Made by a program: the position numbers and the translations under genes. Positions 8,658 to 16,849 of a DNA stretch of 28,971 nucleotides are shown here, one piece after another. Each line of letters begins with the position of its first letter. The stretch's first letter is position 1. Source of the DNA: DMER64 sp041652255 (GTDB taxonomy: Bacteria; Bacteroidota; Bacteroidia; Bacteroidales; UBA932); NCBI GenBank assembly GCA_041652255.1, contig JBAZHT010000017.1:1-28971 (forward strand), given 5' to 3'. The notes beneath the pieces are model-generated. The model saw only the letters and a program-made list of their open reading frames with translations, ran no database searches and was not told the origin of the DNA.

Positions 8658-8987
8658 TTAGCGCTGCTGCTGAAGGTCGGTTGAGTCCTTGACAAGACTT
8701 GACTTGTCTACCCTTATCTTCACGTTGTTGTCTACTTCCAGCAAAACAGTTGTATCTTTTACTTCAACCACGGTCCCGTAAATGCCGCCTGCGGTAATGA
8801 CTTTTTCTCCTTTTTGCAGGTTATCGCGATAGGCCTTCAATTCTTTCTGGCGTTTCTTCTGGGGACGGATCATCAAAAAATACATCACCACGAAAATGGC
8901 AACCATCATTATAAGAAAAGACCAGTTTCCGCCTTTAGCGGCTGCTGCAGTAGTTTGTTCCTGTAAAATAAAAAATAAAGTGTTCAT
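8658..8987 (-). CDS. yajC: Preprotein translocase accessory subunit YajC
   Basis: YajC is a small membrane protein associated with the SecDF complex. The 109-residue sequence has a single transmembrane segment at about 25-42 (FLIMMVAIFVVMYFLMI), immediately followed by the family hallmark RPQKKRQKE. A cytoplasmic beta domain follows, with the typical GEKVITAGGIYGTVVEV segment. The start ATG lies 33 nt downstream of the nusB stop codon in the same series. The identification is secure. Confidence 0.94.
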   Translation of the reverse strand: MNTLFFILQEQTTAAAAKGGNWSFLIMMVAIFVVMYFLMIRPQKKRQKELKAYRDNLQKGEKVITAGGIYGTVVEVKDTTVLLEVDNNVKIRVDKSSLVKDSTDLQQQR

Positions 8988-9020
8988 GTTTTAATATTGG
9001 TTTATAATAGTATTGCTAAT

Positions 9021-9965
9021 TTACTTTTCTACAAGTCCCCTGCCACGTTTTTCAATTTTTCCTTCTGCAGTCAAAAATTTAATGATGCGGTCCAGGATTC
9101 CGTTCACGAACATTTTGGAATTTTCGGTACTGTAGAACTTGGAAATTTCCACCATTTCGTTGAGAGTAACTTTAATTGGGATCTGCGGGAAAGCCACTGC
9201 TTCTGCCACTCCCATGACAATAAGGATGGTATCCGTTGCAGCGATCCGCTCCAGGTCCCAGTTCTGAGCAAACTTCTCTATATAACTCATGTATTCCGGG
9301 TAATGCTCCAATGAATGGTTGAATAACCGGGTGGCAAAATTTTTATCGTCATCGTTATAAAACAAGGGCGGATGCTTCAGTTTGTCATGTTCAGTCCGTA
9401 AACCTGACAATTGTGTCAGGATGATATTACAGATATAGGCTACATCATCTGTCCAGTGAAGGCTGCGGTCTTCCAGTATACTGTATAGTTCCGGATCATC
9501 ATCCAGCTGACTGCCGTAAAAATCCATTAAAAATTGCAAATCATCCTGAAACCCGGGTTCCTCGGGGGCATTCATGTAATCCAGAAAATACGGTTCTTCT
9601 TTAAGCGAATCGTACAATTGTATGATGTAGCTTCTGTTAGTGGTCCAGTTGAGTCCGTGGGTACGTGAATCCGTTAGTTCTTTGTCACTGTTTAATATCC
9701 CGATGGCTTTGTTAGTCACAAATCTGAGGTTGGGATTTGTTTCTTTTTCTGAAGGACGGTATTTCTGCATGCCTATGTCAATCCGTTCCTGTGCATAACG
9801 AACCAATGAACCGGGTAGTGAGAGCAACAGAAAATACAATTGTCTTGTTTTGTCAAGGCTCCTGATGAGTTCATTTTCTGCCGATGCAAGATCAAAATTC
9901 TGAGAATGAACGCAGCTGAATAAAACCTTAAAAATTTTAATACGGATAAAACGCCTGCTGAGCAT
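9021..9965 (-). CDS. nusB: Transcription antitermination factor NusB (long form)
   Basis: NusB binds boxA RNA with S10/NusE and supports antitermination of rRNA operons. At 314 residues it is more than twice the E. coli length but typical of Bacteroidota NusB. The N-terminus MLSRRFIRIKIFKVLFSC and the C-terminal third hold the recognisable NusB fold (WDLERIAATDTILIVMGVAEA, IPIKVTLNEMVEISKFYST, FVNGILDRI). The central part, about residues 60-190, is the lineage-specific insertion. It is the first gene of the long minus-strand series, and its promoter shares the 87-nt divergent gap with the DUF3276 gene. Confidence 0.9.
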   Translation of the reverse strand: MLSRRFIRIKIFKVLFSCVHSQNFDLASAENELIRSLDKTRQLYFLLLSLPGSLVRYAQERIDIGMQKYRPSEKETNPNLRFVTNKAIGILNSDKELTDSRTHGLNWTTNRSYIIQLYDSLKEEPYFLDYMNAPEEPGFQDDLQFLMDFYGSQLDDDPELYSILEDRSLHWTDDVAYICNIILTQLSGLRTEHDKLKHPPLFYNDDDKNFATRLFNHSLEHYPEYMSYIEKFAQNWDLERIAATDTILIVMGVAEAVAFPQIPIKVTLNEMVEISKFYSTENSKMFVNGILDRIIKFLTAEGKIEKRGRGLVEK

Positions 9966-9991
9966 ACTTTTTAAATCAAAAAGAATCTCTG

Positions 9992-9999
9992 CAAATATA
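9992..9999 (-). promoter_or_regulatory. Bacteroidota -7 promoter element for the nusB series
   Basis: TATATTTG on the minus strand matches the TAnnTTTG consensus exactly and lies 26 nt before the nusB ATG. It is the only full match found between nusB and its divergent neighbour in this orientation. No clear -33 TTG was identified. Confidence 0.6.
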
Positions 10000-10019
10000 C
10001 AGTTTTAAAGCAAATATTT

Positions 10020-10027
10020 TATATTTG
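10020..10027 (+). promoter_or_regulatory. Bacteroidota -7 promoter element for the DUF3276 gene
   Basis: TATATTTG on the plus strand is an exact TAnnTTTG match. It implies a start of transcription near 10033 and a leader of about 20 nt before the ATG at 10053. It is paired with the divergent nusB promoter in the same gap. Confidence 0.6.
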
Positions 10028-10052
10028 TGATTATTATAAATAAATCAGACTT

Positions 10053-10397
10053 ATGTATTTTGAAGATTTCGACCGTTCCTCCAAGACGGAACATAGTGGA
10101 GAAGATGTTTTTTCCAAACCCATACGTGCCGGAAAAAGAACTTATTTCTTTGATGTTAAGGCAACTAAAGGAAATGACTATTACCTGACCATTACGGAAA
10201 GCAAACGTCGTGTTGACAAAGACGGACGGTTTTCATATGAAAAACATAAAGTTTTCCTGTACAAGGAAGATTTTGAAAAATTTACGGAAGGGCTGGAAGA
10301 AGTCATTAAATTCATCAAGGACCGGATTCCTGTTACGGAAGCCCGCCCCAATGAATTTACCAACGTAAAATTTGAAGATCTGTCGGGGAATGAATAA
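10053..10397 (+). CDS. DUF3276-family PUR-alpha-like nucleic-acid-binding protein
   Basis: This 114-residue protein belongs to the DUF3276 / PUR-alpha-beta-gamma group, which binds single-stranded DNA or RNA in characterised relatives. The PUR repeat is visible as a beta-strand run (IRAGKRTYFFDVKATKGNDYYLTITESKRR at about 24-53, here in two parts: strands RTYFFDVKAT and YYLTITESKRR), then a strand HKVFLYKEDFEKF and a final amphipathic helix (LEEVIKFIKDR). The acidic C-terminal tail is short. It is transcribed alone from its own promoter and separated from the next plus-strand unit by a possible RNA gene. The specific target is unknown. Confidence 0.88.
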   Translation: MYFEDFDRSSKTEHSGEDVFSKPIRAGKRTYFFDVKATKGNDYYLTITESKRRVDKDGRFSYEKHKVFLYKEDFEKFTEGLEEVIKFIKDRIPVTEARPNEFTNVKFEDLSGNE

Positions 10398-10435
10398 AAA
10401 ATTTATTCACCTATTGCAATCTTAAAAAATTCTTT

Positions 10436-10443
10436 TACCTTTG
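10436..10443 (+). promoter_or_regulatory. Strong Bacteroidota promoter upstream of a candidate small RNA
   Basis: TACCTTTG fits TAnnTTTG exactly, and TTG at 10414-10416 sits 19 nt upstream in the -33 position. No plus-strand coding sequence lies between this promoter and the terminator at 10498-10523. Confidence 0.65.
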
Positions 10444-10448
10444 CCGCG

Positions 10449-10523
10449 CTTTTTGTAACCCTAAGTGTACAATAGTTCGTCAATATATTTTAGCACAGAC
10501 CGCTCTTTCAAGCGGTCTTTTTT
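10449..10523 (+). ncRNA. Candidate small RNA of about 75 nt
   Basis: A consensus promoter with both -33 and -7 boxes (10414-10443) and a textbook intrinsic terminator (10498-10523) bracket about 75 nt with no plausible reading frame. The 5' end is estimated from the promoter and may be off by a few bases. The 3' end overlaps the stop codon of the converging DUF486 gene. I cannot match it to a known RNA family by eye. The alternative is an extended 3' end of the DUF3276 mRNA with an internal promoter. Confidence 0.45.
10498..10523 (+). terminator. Intrinsic terminator
   Basis: The stem GACCGCT/AGCGGTC (7 bp, 10498-10504 with 10511-10517) has a 6-nt loop and is followed by six T residues at 10518-10523. 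The orientation is plus. It ends the DUF3276 or small-RNA transcript and overlaps the last codons of the minus-strand DUF486 gene. Confidence 0.9.
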
Positions 10524-10890
10524 ATTTTTTGAACACCAGGTACACCGCTGCTATCAGCAGAAAAAAAGCCAGGATGTGATTCCACTTGAATTGCTCTGTC
10601 CTGAACACGGCCAGTGTGAAAACAGTAAACACGCTCAATGAGATCACTTCCTGGATGACCTTAAGCTGTATGAGTGAAAGTGGTCCACCGTTTCCAATAT
10701 ACCCTATCCGGTTAGCCGGAACCTGGAAACAGTATTCGGCAAAAGCGATACCCCAGCTAAAAAGGATGACAGCGATCAGGGGTAAAGACTGAAACCACTT
10801 CATTGAACCAAACTTCAGGTGTCCGTACCATGCGAATGTCATAAAGACATTGGAGAACACCAAAAGTAAAACAGTGTACAATGTTTTCAT
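10522..10890 (-). CDS. DUF486 / DMT-type small membrane protein
   Basis: This 122-residue hydrophobic protein has four predicted membrane helices, at about 5-20, 33-51, 84-100 and 104-120. The sequence FAWYGHLKF near residue 20, the central GIAFAEYCFQVPANRIGY and the end AFFLLIAAVYLVFKK match the DUF486 (DMT superfamily) pattern. Relatives are presumed small-molecule transporters, but the substrate is unknown. It lies 17 nt downstream of the aminotransferase and probably shares its transcript. Confidence 0.87.
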   Translation of the reverse strand: MKTLYTVLLLVFSNVFMTFAWYGHLKFGSMKWFQSLPLIAVILFSWGIAFAEYCFQVPANRIGYIGNGGPLSLIQLKVIQEVISLSVFTVFTLAVFRTEQFKWNHILAFFLLIAAVYLVFKK

Positions 10891-10907
10891 AGGGCATCTT
10901 GAAGATG

Positions 10908-12104
10908 CTATTTACGTCCGGGGTATTGTTTCAGGGCTTCTTCCAGGCAGTCCATGGCATTGCTGATATCTTCCTTTTTCAGGACGTAGGCAATGCGGAC
11001 TTCGTCTGTACCCTTACCGGGTGTAGCGTAGAAGCCGGCGGCAGGGGCTACCATGACGGTCTGTCCTTTGTAGCTGAAGCTTTCCAGTAACCATTGGGCA
11101 AATTTGTCTGCATCGTCAACAGGCAGACGGGCCGTGGTATAAAAAGCACCCATGGGCATGGGGGAATACACACCCTCAATTTTGTTCAGACGGTCGATCA
11201 TCAGGTTGCGTCTGTCAATATATTCTTCTTTAACAGCGCGGAAATATTCTTCCGGAGTGGCCAGGGCTCCTTCGGCTGCCATTTGCCCCAGGGCGGGAGC
11301 ACACAAACGGGCCTGGGCAAAACGCATAACAGCGCTCATGACTTCTTTGTTATGTGAAGCAATACATCCTATACGTACCCCGCACAAACTATAACGTTTT
11401 GATACCGAATCAATGAGTATTACATTTTGTTCGGCACCCGGGATCTGCATGCAGGAAAAGTGTGGTTTATCTGAATAGCAGAATTCCCTGTAAACCTCGT
11501 CAGATAGCAGGTATAAATTGTGTTTTTTCACGATCTCTCCCAATTGGAGGATGTCCTCTTTGGTGTAAAGGGTTCCGGTGGGATTCCCGGGACTGTTGAT
11601 GAGAATGGCTTTCGTCTTAGGGGTAATGTATTTTTCCACCTCTGACATGGGTGGTAAAGCAAAACCGCTCTCAATGGTTGTGGTTACAGGAACAAATTTC
11701 ACACCTGCCATCAGGGCAAACGTGTTGTAATTGGTGTAAAAAGGCTCGAATACGATCACTTCGTCTCCGGGATTGCAGCAGACCTTCAGGCCTATCTGCA
11801 AAGCTTCGGAACCACCGACGGTTACAATGATCTCTTCGTAGGAAAGGTCGATATTCACATCCCGGTAATATTTTGCCAATCCCCTGCGATAGGATTCAAT
11901 GCCTGCCGAGTGCGGGTAAGAGACCAGCTTGAGGTCCATTTCTCTAACAGCATCAATAGCTTGCCGCGGAGAAGCAATATCGGGCTGTCCGATATTCAAA
12001 TGATACACTTTAACGCCCCGTTTTTTGGCAGCTTCGGCATAGGGGACCAGCTTTCTTATGGGAGAAGCCGGCATTTTCCTGGATAATTCAGATATACCTA
12101 ACAT
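10908..12104 (-). CDS. PLP-dependent class I/II aminotransferase (aspartate aminotransferase-like)
   Basis: This 398-residue fold-type I aminotransferase has all core landmarks. These are the N-terminal NIGQPDIASP near residue 37, GGSEALQ at 97-103, SPGNPTG at 171-177 with N174, SDEVY at 201-205 with D202 and Y205, and the PLP-binding lysine K236 in IDSVSKRYSLCGVRIG. The RIAYVLKKEDI near the C-terminus supplies the substrate-carboxylate arginine. Overall similarity is to the aspartate or aromatic aminotransferase group; the exact amino acid substrate cannot be read from sequence. It is divergent from glnN, so an amino-nitrogen role fits the context. Confidence 0.9.
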   Translation of the reverse strand: MLGISELSRKMPASPIRKLVPYAEAAKKRGVKVYHLNIGQPDIASPRQAIDAVREMDLKLVSYPHSAGIESYRRGLAKYYRDVNIDLSYEEIIVTVGGSEALQIGLKVCCNPGDEVIVFEPFYTNYNTFALMAGVKFVPVTTTIESGFALPPMSEVEKYITPKTKAILINSPGNPTGTLYTKEDILQLGEIVKKHNLYLLSDEVYREFCYSDKPHFSCMQIPGAEQNVILIDSVSKRYSLCGVRIGCIASHNKEVMSAVMRFAQARLCAPALGQMAAEGALATPEEYFRAVKEEYIDRRNLMIDRLNKIEGVYSPMPMGAFYTTARLPVDDADKFAQWLLESFSYKGQTVMVAPAAGFYATPGKGTDEVRIAYVLKKEDISNAMDCLEEALKQYPGRK

Positions 12105-12133
12105 AACGACTTAAAATTTGTAAAATTAATCTG

Positions 12134-12141
12134 CAAATATA
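12134..12141 (-). promoter_or_regulatory. Bacteroidota -7 promoter element for the aminotransferase
   Basis: TATATTTG on the minus strand matches TAnnTTTG, with a minus-strand TTG at 12163-12165 placed 21 nt upstream. Transcription would start near 12128 and give a leader of about 24 nt. Confidence 0.6.
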
Positions 12142-12223
12142 GACCTTTCTTTAAACAAAAGACAATAATTTCTTACAATTTTTGAAGATGCATCGTGCAC
12201 CTCTGTAAGTCCCGGTTTTTTTC

Positions 12224-12231
12224 TATTTTTG
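12224..12231 (+). promoter_or_regulatory. Bacteroidota -7 promoter element for glnN
   Basis: TATTTTTG matches TAnnTTTG and lies 21 nt before the chosen ATG, implying a leader of roughly 15 nt. No convincing -33 TTG was found. The element sits where a longer TTG-start frame (12229) would begin, which argues against that start. Confidence 0.45.
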
Positions 12232-12252
12232 ACGGATTTAAATCTTACACAA

Positions 12253-14436
12253 ATGTCGACTTTCAGACACAAAGCATTATCCGAATTTTCGTCGCACAAA
12301 ATGGAACGTTTCTCGGTGGAAACGAAACCTGTCTCTGCTTTTTTCGGTCAAAATGTTTTTGACCTCAAAAAAATGCGCAACTACCTGCCTGAAACTGCTT
12401 ACGATGCAGTGGTACAAGCTATTGAAAAAAACACCAGGATAGATAGAAGTGTGGCTGCCTTTGTGGCTGAAGGAATGCGTACCTGGGCCATGGAGCGTGG
12501 TGCCACCCACTACACACACTGGTTCCATCCCCTGAGTGAGACAACGGCCGAAAAGCACGAAGCGTTCATCAGGCCTTATTCAAACGGATGTGCCATAGAA
12601 CAATTCATGGGAGATGCCCTGATCCAGCAGGAACCCGATGCCTCCAGCTTTCCGAGCGGAGGTCTGCGCAATACTTTTGAAGCACGGGGCTATACGGCCT
12701 GGGATCCCAGCTCGCCGGCTTTCATCATGGATCAGACCTTGTGTATTCCCACGATCTTTGTATCCTACACTGGAGATGCCCTGGATATCAAAACACCTCA
12801 CCTGAAATCCCTCAGGGCCCTGAATAACGCCGCTACCGATGTGGCCCGCTATTTCAATCCGGAAACGGAAAGCGTCCATGTGATCTACGGCATTGAGCAG
12901 GAATATTTTGTAGTGGATCTGTCTCTGTACCGCGCCCGGCCGGATCTGATGCTTTGTGACCGCACCCTGCAGGGACATACTGCTGCCAAGGACCAACAAC
13001 TTGAAGATCATTATTTCGGGAATATTCCTTCCCGGGTGATGGCCTTCATGAAAGATTTTGAAACGGAAGCCTATAAACTGGGTGTATACATAAAAACCCG
13101 TCACAACGAGGTAGCTCCCAACCAGTTTGAATTTGCACCCTACCACGAGGAAGCCAACCTGGCCATAGATCACAACCAGATGATCATGATGGTGATGCGC
13201 AAACTGGCCAAAAAACACAACCTGAAAGTCATTTTTCACGAAAAACCGTACGACGGGATCAACGGTTCCGGCAAACACTGCAACTGGAGCCTGTGCACCA
13301 ACAAAGGCATCAATGTTTTTTCCCCGGGCAAAACGCCCCAGGACAACCTGCAGTTCCTGAGCTTCATTGCATGTACCCTGAAAGCCGTCTATGATCACCA
13401 TTTTCTGATCATGTCCACCGTGGCATCGCTGAGCAATTCTTACCGCCTGGGCGGCTCCGAAGCACCTCCTGCAGTGCTTTCCATGTTCATGGGAAGCACA
13501 CTTGCCGAGTTGCTGGACCTGATAGAGAAAGGCGGAACGCAGAGTAAAAAGGACATTGAGCAGGTACGGATGGAGATCGTGGGAATGGTCCCCGATATTT
13601 TCCCTGACAATACCGACCGCAACCGCACCTCTCCGTTCGCCTTTACCGGAAATCGGTTTGAATTCCGGGCCATCGGCTCCTCGGCAAACTGTGCCTCGTC
13701 CATGCTGTTCCTGAACACCGCCGTGGCACAACAGTTGAAGAATTTCAAAACACAGGTGGACAAAGAGCTCAAATCGGGATTAAAACAGGAAGATGCCCTG
13801 CTTAAGGTGATCCGAAAGTTTGTTAAAGAATCACGGGATATTCGCTTTGAAGGGAACGGGTACAGTGAAGAATGGCAGGCAGAAGCTGCCCGGCGCGGAT
13901 TGAGGGGAATACAAGATGTCCCTGCCTCCTACAGATCATTGCTGGAATCCAAAACCGTCAAACTGATGGAAGAAACCAAGGTGATGAGCCTCAGGGAACT
14001 GGAAGCCCGTTTTGAGGTCAAGAATGAAATGTATGTTAAGAAACTTCAGATAGAAGCACGTGTTCTGGGAGATCTGGCAATCAACCATTTTGTACCCACT
14101 GCCATTCGTCACGAGAACCTGCTTCTGGAAAATGTACGGGGTATGAAAGAAATTTTTCCTGCCGATGAATACGAAGAACTGGTATCAACACAGCTGAAAG
14201 CCTTAAGAAAAACAGCCGGTTATGTGAACGACCTTCGCAACCTGGTGCATTTGCTGATAGAAGCACGTAAAAAAGCCAACCAGCTGGAATCGTTGCATAA
14301 AAAAGCCTCGGCATATGCCAAAGATATATTGCCCCTGATGGATCAGATACGGCATTGCGCCGATCACCTGGAAATGATCGTGGACGATGAACTCTGGCCG
14401 CTCCCCAAATACCGGGAGCTGTTATTCCTTCGGTAA
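12253..14436 (+). CDS. glnN: Glutamine synthetase type III
   Basis: This enzyme makes glutamine from glutamate, ammonia and ATP. From the ATG at 12253 the protein is 727 residues, close to the roughly 730 of Bacteroides GSIII and much longer than GSI. Recognisable elements include GIEQEYFVVD and TRHNEVAPNQFEFAP with metal-binding glutamates, the ATP/substrate region HEKPYDGINGSGKHCNWS, and EVAP plus FEFRAIGSSANCASSM near the C-terminal half. The longest frame opens with TTG at 12229, but that codon lies in the promoter box. A 383-residue frame on the opposite strand is a shadow. The gene is followed by purM after 42 nt; purine and glutamine synthesis are linked because glutamine donates nitrogen to purines. 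Confidence 0.95.
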   Translation: MSTFRHKALSEFSSHKMERFSVETKPVSAFFGQNVFDLKKMRNYLPETAYDAVVQAIEKNTRIDRSVAAFVAEGMRTWAMERGATHYTHWFHPLSETTAEKHEAFIRPYSNGCAIEQFMGDALIQQEPDASSFPSGGLRNTFEARGYTAWDPSSPAFIMDQTLCIPTIFVSYTGDALDIKTPHLKSLRALNNAATDVARYFNPETESVHVIYGIEQEYFVVDLSLYRARPDLMLCDRTLQGHTAAKDQQLEDHYFGNIPSRVMAFMKDFETEAYKLGVYIKTRHNEVAPNQFEFAPYHEEANLAIDHNQMIMMVMRKLAKKHNLKVIFHEKPYDGINGSGKHCNWSLCTNKGINVFSPGKTPQDNLQFLSFIACTLKAVYDHHFLIMSTVASLSNSYRLGGSEAPPAVLSMFMGSTLAELLDLIEKGGTQSKKDIEQVRMEIVGMVPDIFPDNTDRNRTSPFAFTGNRFEFRAIGSSANCASSMLFLNTAVAQQLKNFKTQVDKELKSGLKQEDALLKVIRKFVKESRDIRFEGNGYSEEWQAEAARRGLRGIQDVPASYRSLLESKTVKLMEETKVMSLRELEARFEVKNEMYVKKLQIEARVLGDLAINHFVPTAIRHENLLLENVRGMKEIFPADEYEELVSTQLKALRKTAGYVNDLRNLVHLLIEARKKANQLESLHKKASAYAKDILPLMDQIRHCADHLEMIVDDELWPLPKYRELLFLR

Positions 14437-14478
14437 CGGTTTTTTTACGATCTTTGTCAGCATGAAACATTTTGTATC

Positions 14479-15660
14479 ATGAGTGACCTGGAAGCCGGGA
14501 AGTACAGCAAACGGGGAGTATCGTCATCAAAAAATGAAGTACACAACGCCCTGGAAGGAACCGGTAAAGGACTTTTTCCGGGAGCTTTCTGCAAGATCAT
14601 TCCCGACATTCTTACCGGTGACCCCGGTTATTGCCTGGTTATGCATGCCGACGGAGCGGGAACCAAATCCTCACTGGCCTATTGCTTTTGGAAAGAAACG
14701 GGTGATGTGAACGTATGGAAAGGCATCGCACAGGATGCCATAGTGATGAACCTGGATGATCTCTTGTGTGTAGGCGTAACTTCGGACATTCTTTTAAGTT
14801 CTACAATAGGTCGCAATAAACGACTGATCTCCGCTGATGTTGTCAAAGCGTTGATCCGGGGAAGCCGGCAATTTTGCGAGCGTATGACACAATTGGGAAT
14901 CCCTATGGAACTTACCGGTGGTGAAACGGCAGATGTCGGGGACCTGGTAAGGACCGTGATTGTGGACAGTACCGTCTGTGCCCGGATCAGGCGGGATCTT
15001 GTGATTGATAACAGCCGCATACAGCCGGGAGATGTTATCGTGGGACTGGCTTCATTCGGACAAACCACTTACGAAGACAGTTACAACGGAGGTATGGGCA
15101 GCAACGGGCTGACCAGTGCCCGGCACGATGTGTTCGACAAAACCATTGCTGCTGCTTTCCCTGAAAGTTATGACAATGGCATTCCGTCTGAATACGTTTA
15201 TTCCGGGACAAAAAAGCTAACGGATATTGAGCCGGAGACGGGCCTTACCTACGGACAACTGGTTCTGTCTCCTACCCGCACATACGCACCCGTTATCAAA
15301 GATATTCTGGATACGCACCGAAGTTCCGTGCACGGTATGATCCATTGTTCCGGAGGGGGACAGACTAAAATACTCCATTTCATTGACGGACTTCATGTTA
15401 TTAAAGACAGCCTTTTCCCCGTTCCCCCGCTTTTCCGGGAAATCCAAAGGATCAGCGGAACTTCATGGAAAGAGATGTACACGGTGTTCAATATGGGACA
15501 TCGTATGGAATTGTATGTGCCCGTAGAAGCAGCTCCCCTAATGATTGAAAAGGCAGCCGCTTACGGCCTGGAAGCACGCATTGTCGGGAGCGTGGAAGCA
15601 ATGAAAGGGCGCAGGGTAACCATTAAAAACCAATATGGCACGTTCACTTACGATAAATAA
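14479..15660 (+). CDS. purM: Phosphoribosylformylglycinamidine cyclo-ligase (AIR synthase)
   Basis: PurM closes the imidazole ring of AIR in purine synthesis, using ATP. The 393-residue sequence has the family landmarks in a divergent form common to Bacteroidota: HADGAGTKSSLA at 56-67 for the usual DGVGTK, DAIVMNLDDLLCVGV, ELTGGETADVGD, GDVIVGLASFGQTTYED with GMGSNGL, and HCSGGGQTKILHF for the HiTGGG segment. A six-codon frame (14462-14482) immediately upstream ends in a TGA that overlaps the purM ATG. The downstream lipoprotein gene overlaps the purM end by 26 nt. A second purine gene, purD, lies at 23160-24464 on the other strand. Confidence 0.9.
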   Translation: MSDLEAGKYSKRGVSSSKNEVHNALEGTGKGLFPGAFCKIIPDILTGDPGYCLVMHADGAGTKSSLAYCFWKETGDVNVWKGIAQDAIVMNLDDLLCVGVTSDILLSSTIGRNKRLISADVVKALIRGSRQFCERMTQLGIPMELTGGETADVGDLVRTVIVDSTVCARIRRDLVIDNSRIQPGDVIVGLASFGQTTYEDSYNGGMGSNGLTSARHDVFDKTIAAAFPESYDNGIPSEYVYSGTKKLTDIEPETGLTYGQLVLSPTRTYAPVIKDILDTHRSSVHGMIHCSGGGQTKILHFIDGLHVIKDSLFPVPPLFREIQRISGTSWKEMYTVFNMGHRMELYVPVEAAPLMIEKAAAYGLEARIVGSVEAMKGRRVTIKNQYGTFTYDK

Positions 15661-16849
15661 AAGGTTCGTATCCGGTAAGGCAGTAATGCTGATTTTCTTT
15701 ACCGGTCTGTTGTGGTTGACAGGAAGTTGCGGGAACGCACGGGAAGAAACGCCTGAACGGTTGCCTGTCATAAACGAAATTTTAAACGACACCCATTCGG
15801 CCTGGTACCTGGATCCGGCCTCTTTTCCGGATAGCAGGGAAATGTTGCCGGTAGGTGTTTTTGGCACTGAAAAAGACGATATTACAGCGGTGGAAGTCCT
15901 ACTCGGCTTTGATCAGTTTGACAACATAACCGGCAAAGCGGGCAGCGACGGGATCCGTGATTTTGCCGGTGAGTATTTCGATTTTGTTTGCCGGCCTCCG
16001 GCAACCGACTCGGCACGTATTGAAACCATTAAGAATATAGCGGTGATGTTCCGCCCGGAGGGAGACAGACCTCCGGTCAAAGCACTTGTGGTTGCAGGTG
16101 ATCCTGCCTCGGTGATGGCTTTTAAAGATATTCAGGAGCTGATCGGGGCCGGTGATCTGGGTGTTGTTGCAATAAGCGTTTTAGAAGCCGGTATTGACAA
16201 AACGCTGGATTATGTGCGCCGGTTACATTCTGAAAGAAACAAACGCATTACGGTAGGTGTGATAGCTTCTGAGAGTAGCCTGTCGCTTAAAGCATACGAT
16301 CGTATGACGAAAGAGGTGGAAGTCTTTTTCCAGGGTTTTACTCCCGATAGCCTTCCTTCTCTGAACAACCTGCTTTATCCCCTGGACAGGGACCTGATAA
16401 GGGCTTACCATTTTGATTATTCCCGATCCGGTATGAACTACAAGGGCTCCCGGTATAATCCCGGGGTTATGGAAGTCGTTTCTCCGGAAAATGCTGTTCG
16501 TTATGCGGTTACTTCCCTTGTGAACCAATTGCTATTGGGCAGCCATCCTCCTTTGAAATACATACTTACCGGAGAAAATACATTTTCGCGTTACCCCGGT
16601 ATCATTATTGAACAGCTCACGTTTTTGAGAAACTTCAGGCAAAACAACCGCTACATATACAGACATCTTATTGATCCGAAAGTCGTTCTGATAGATCCGC
16701 GGGAAGAAGCTGCGGAAATTCTTTACCAGGCATTGAGAAATAATCGCCTGGCAGCTTTTCGTACCACGCCTTCCTGTGTCCGGATACATTCGGCAGAACC
16801 GTTGGATCTTTCTAAATACCCTTTACTAAATGTTTGCATCAACCATTGA
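15635..16849 (+). CDS. Lipoprotein of unknown function (404 aa)
   Basis: The N-terminus carries a basic region, a hydrophobic stretch and a lipobox, VMLIFFTGLLWLTGSC, so the mature protein is probably anchored in an outer or inner membrane leaflet. The start at 15635 is preferred because it provides the positive n-region; an ATG at 15686 lies after the purM stop codon but lacks it. The body alternates strands and helices (VKALVVAGDPASVMAFKDI; RITVGVIASE), reminiscent of a Rossmann-type or periplasmic-binding fold, but I do not recognise a family. It overlaps purM by 26 nt and the next gene by 20 nt, so it is tightly coupled to both. Confidence 0.7.
   Translation: MARSLTINKRFVSGKAVMLIFFTGLLWLTGSCGNAREETPERLPVINEILNDTHSAWYLDPASFPDSREMLPVGVFGTEKDDITAVEVLLGFDQFDNITGKAGSDGIRDFAGEYFDFVCRPPATDSARIETIKNIAVMFRPEGDRPPVKALVVAGDPASVMAFKDIQELIGAGDLGVVAISVLEAGIDKTLDYVRRLHSERNKRITVGVIASESSLSLKAYDRMTKEVEVFFQGFTPDSLPSLNNLLYPLDRDLIRAYHFDYSRSGMNYKGSRYNPGVMEVVSPENAVRYAVTSLVNQLLLGSHPPLKYILTGENTFSRYPGIIIEQLTFLRNFRQNNRYIYRHLIDPKVVLIDPREEAAEILYQALRNNRLAAFRTTPSCVRIHSAEPLDLSKYPLLNVCINH

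Noticed and set aside
12229..12252. TTG start for glnN, eight codons upstream
   Set aside because: It falls inside the TATTTTTG promoter box, and the ATG at 12253 gives the normal length of the family.
12105..12252. Possible riboswitch between the aminotransferase and glnN
   Set aside because: The gap is filled by two promoter elements and shows no conserved aptamer-like stem; leaders of 15-25 nt are too short.
12580..13731. 383-residue frame on the minus strand
   Set aside because: It is wholly antisense to glnN, whose protein matches a known family across its length; the opposite translation is low-complexity and resembles nothing.
14679..15068. 129-residue minus-strand frame
   Set aside because: It is a shadow of purM with no family resemblance, promoter or context.
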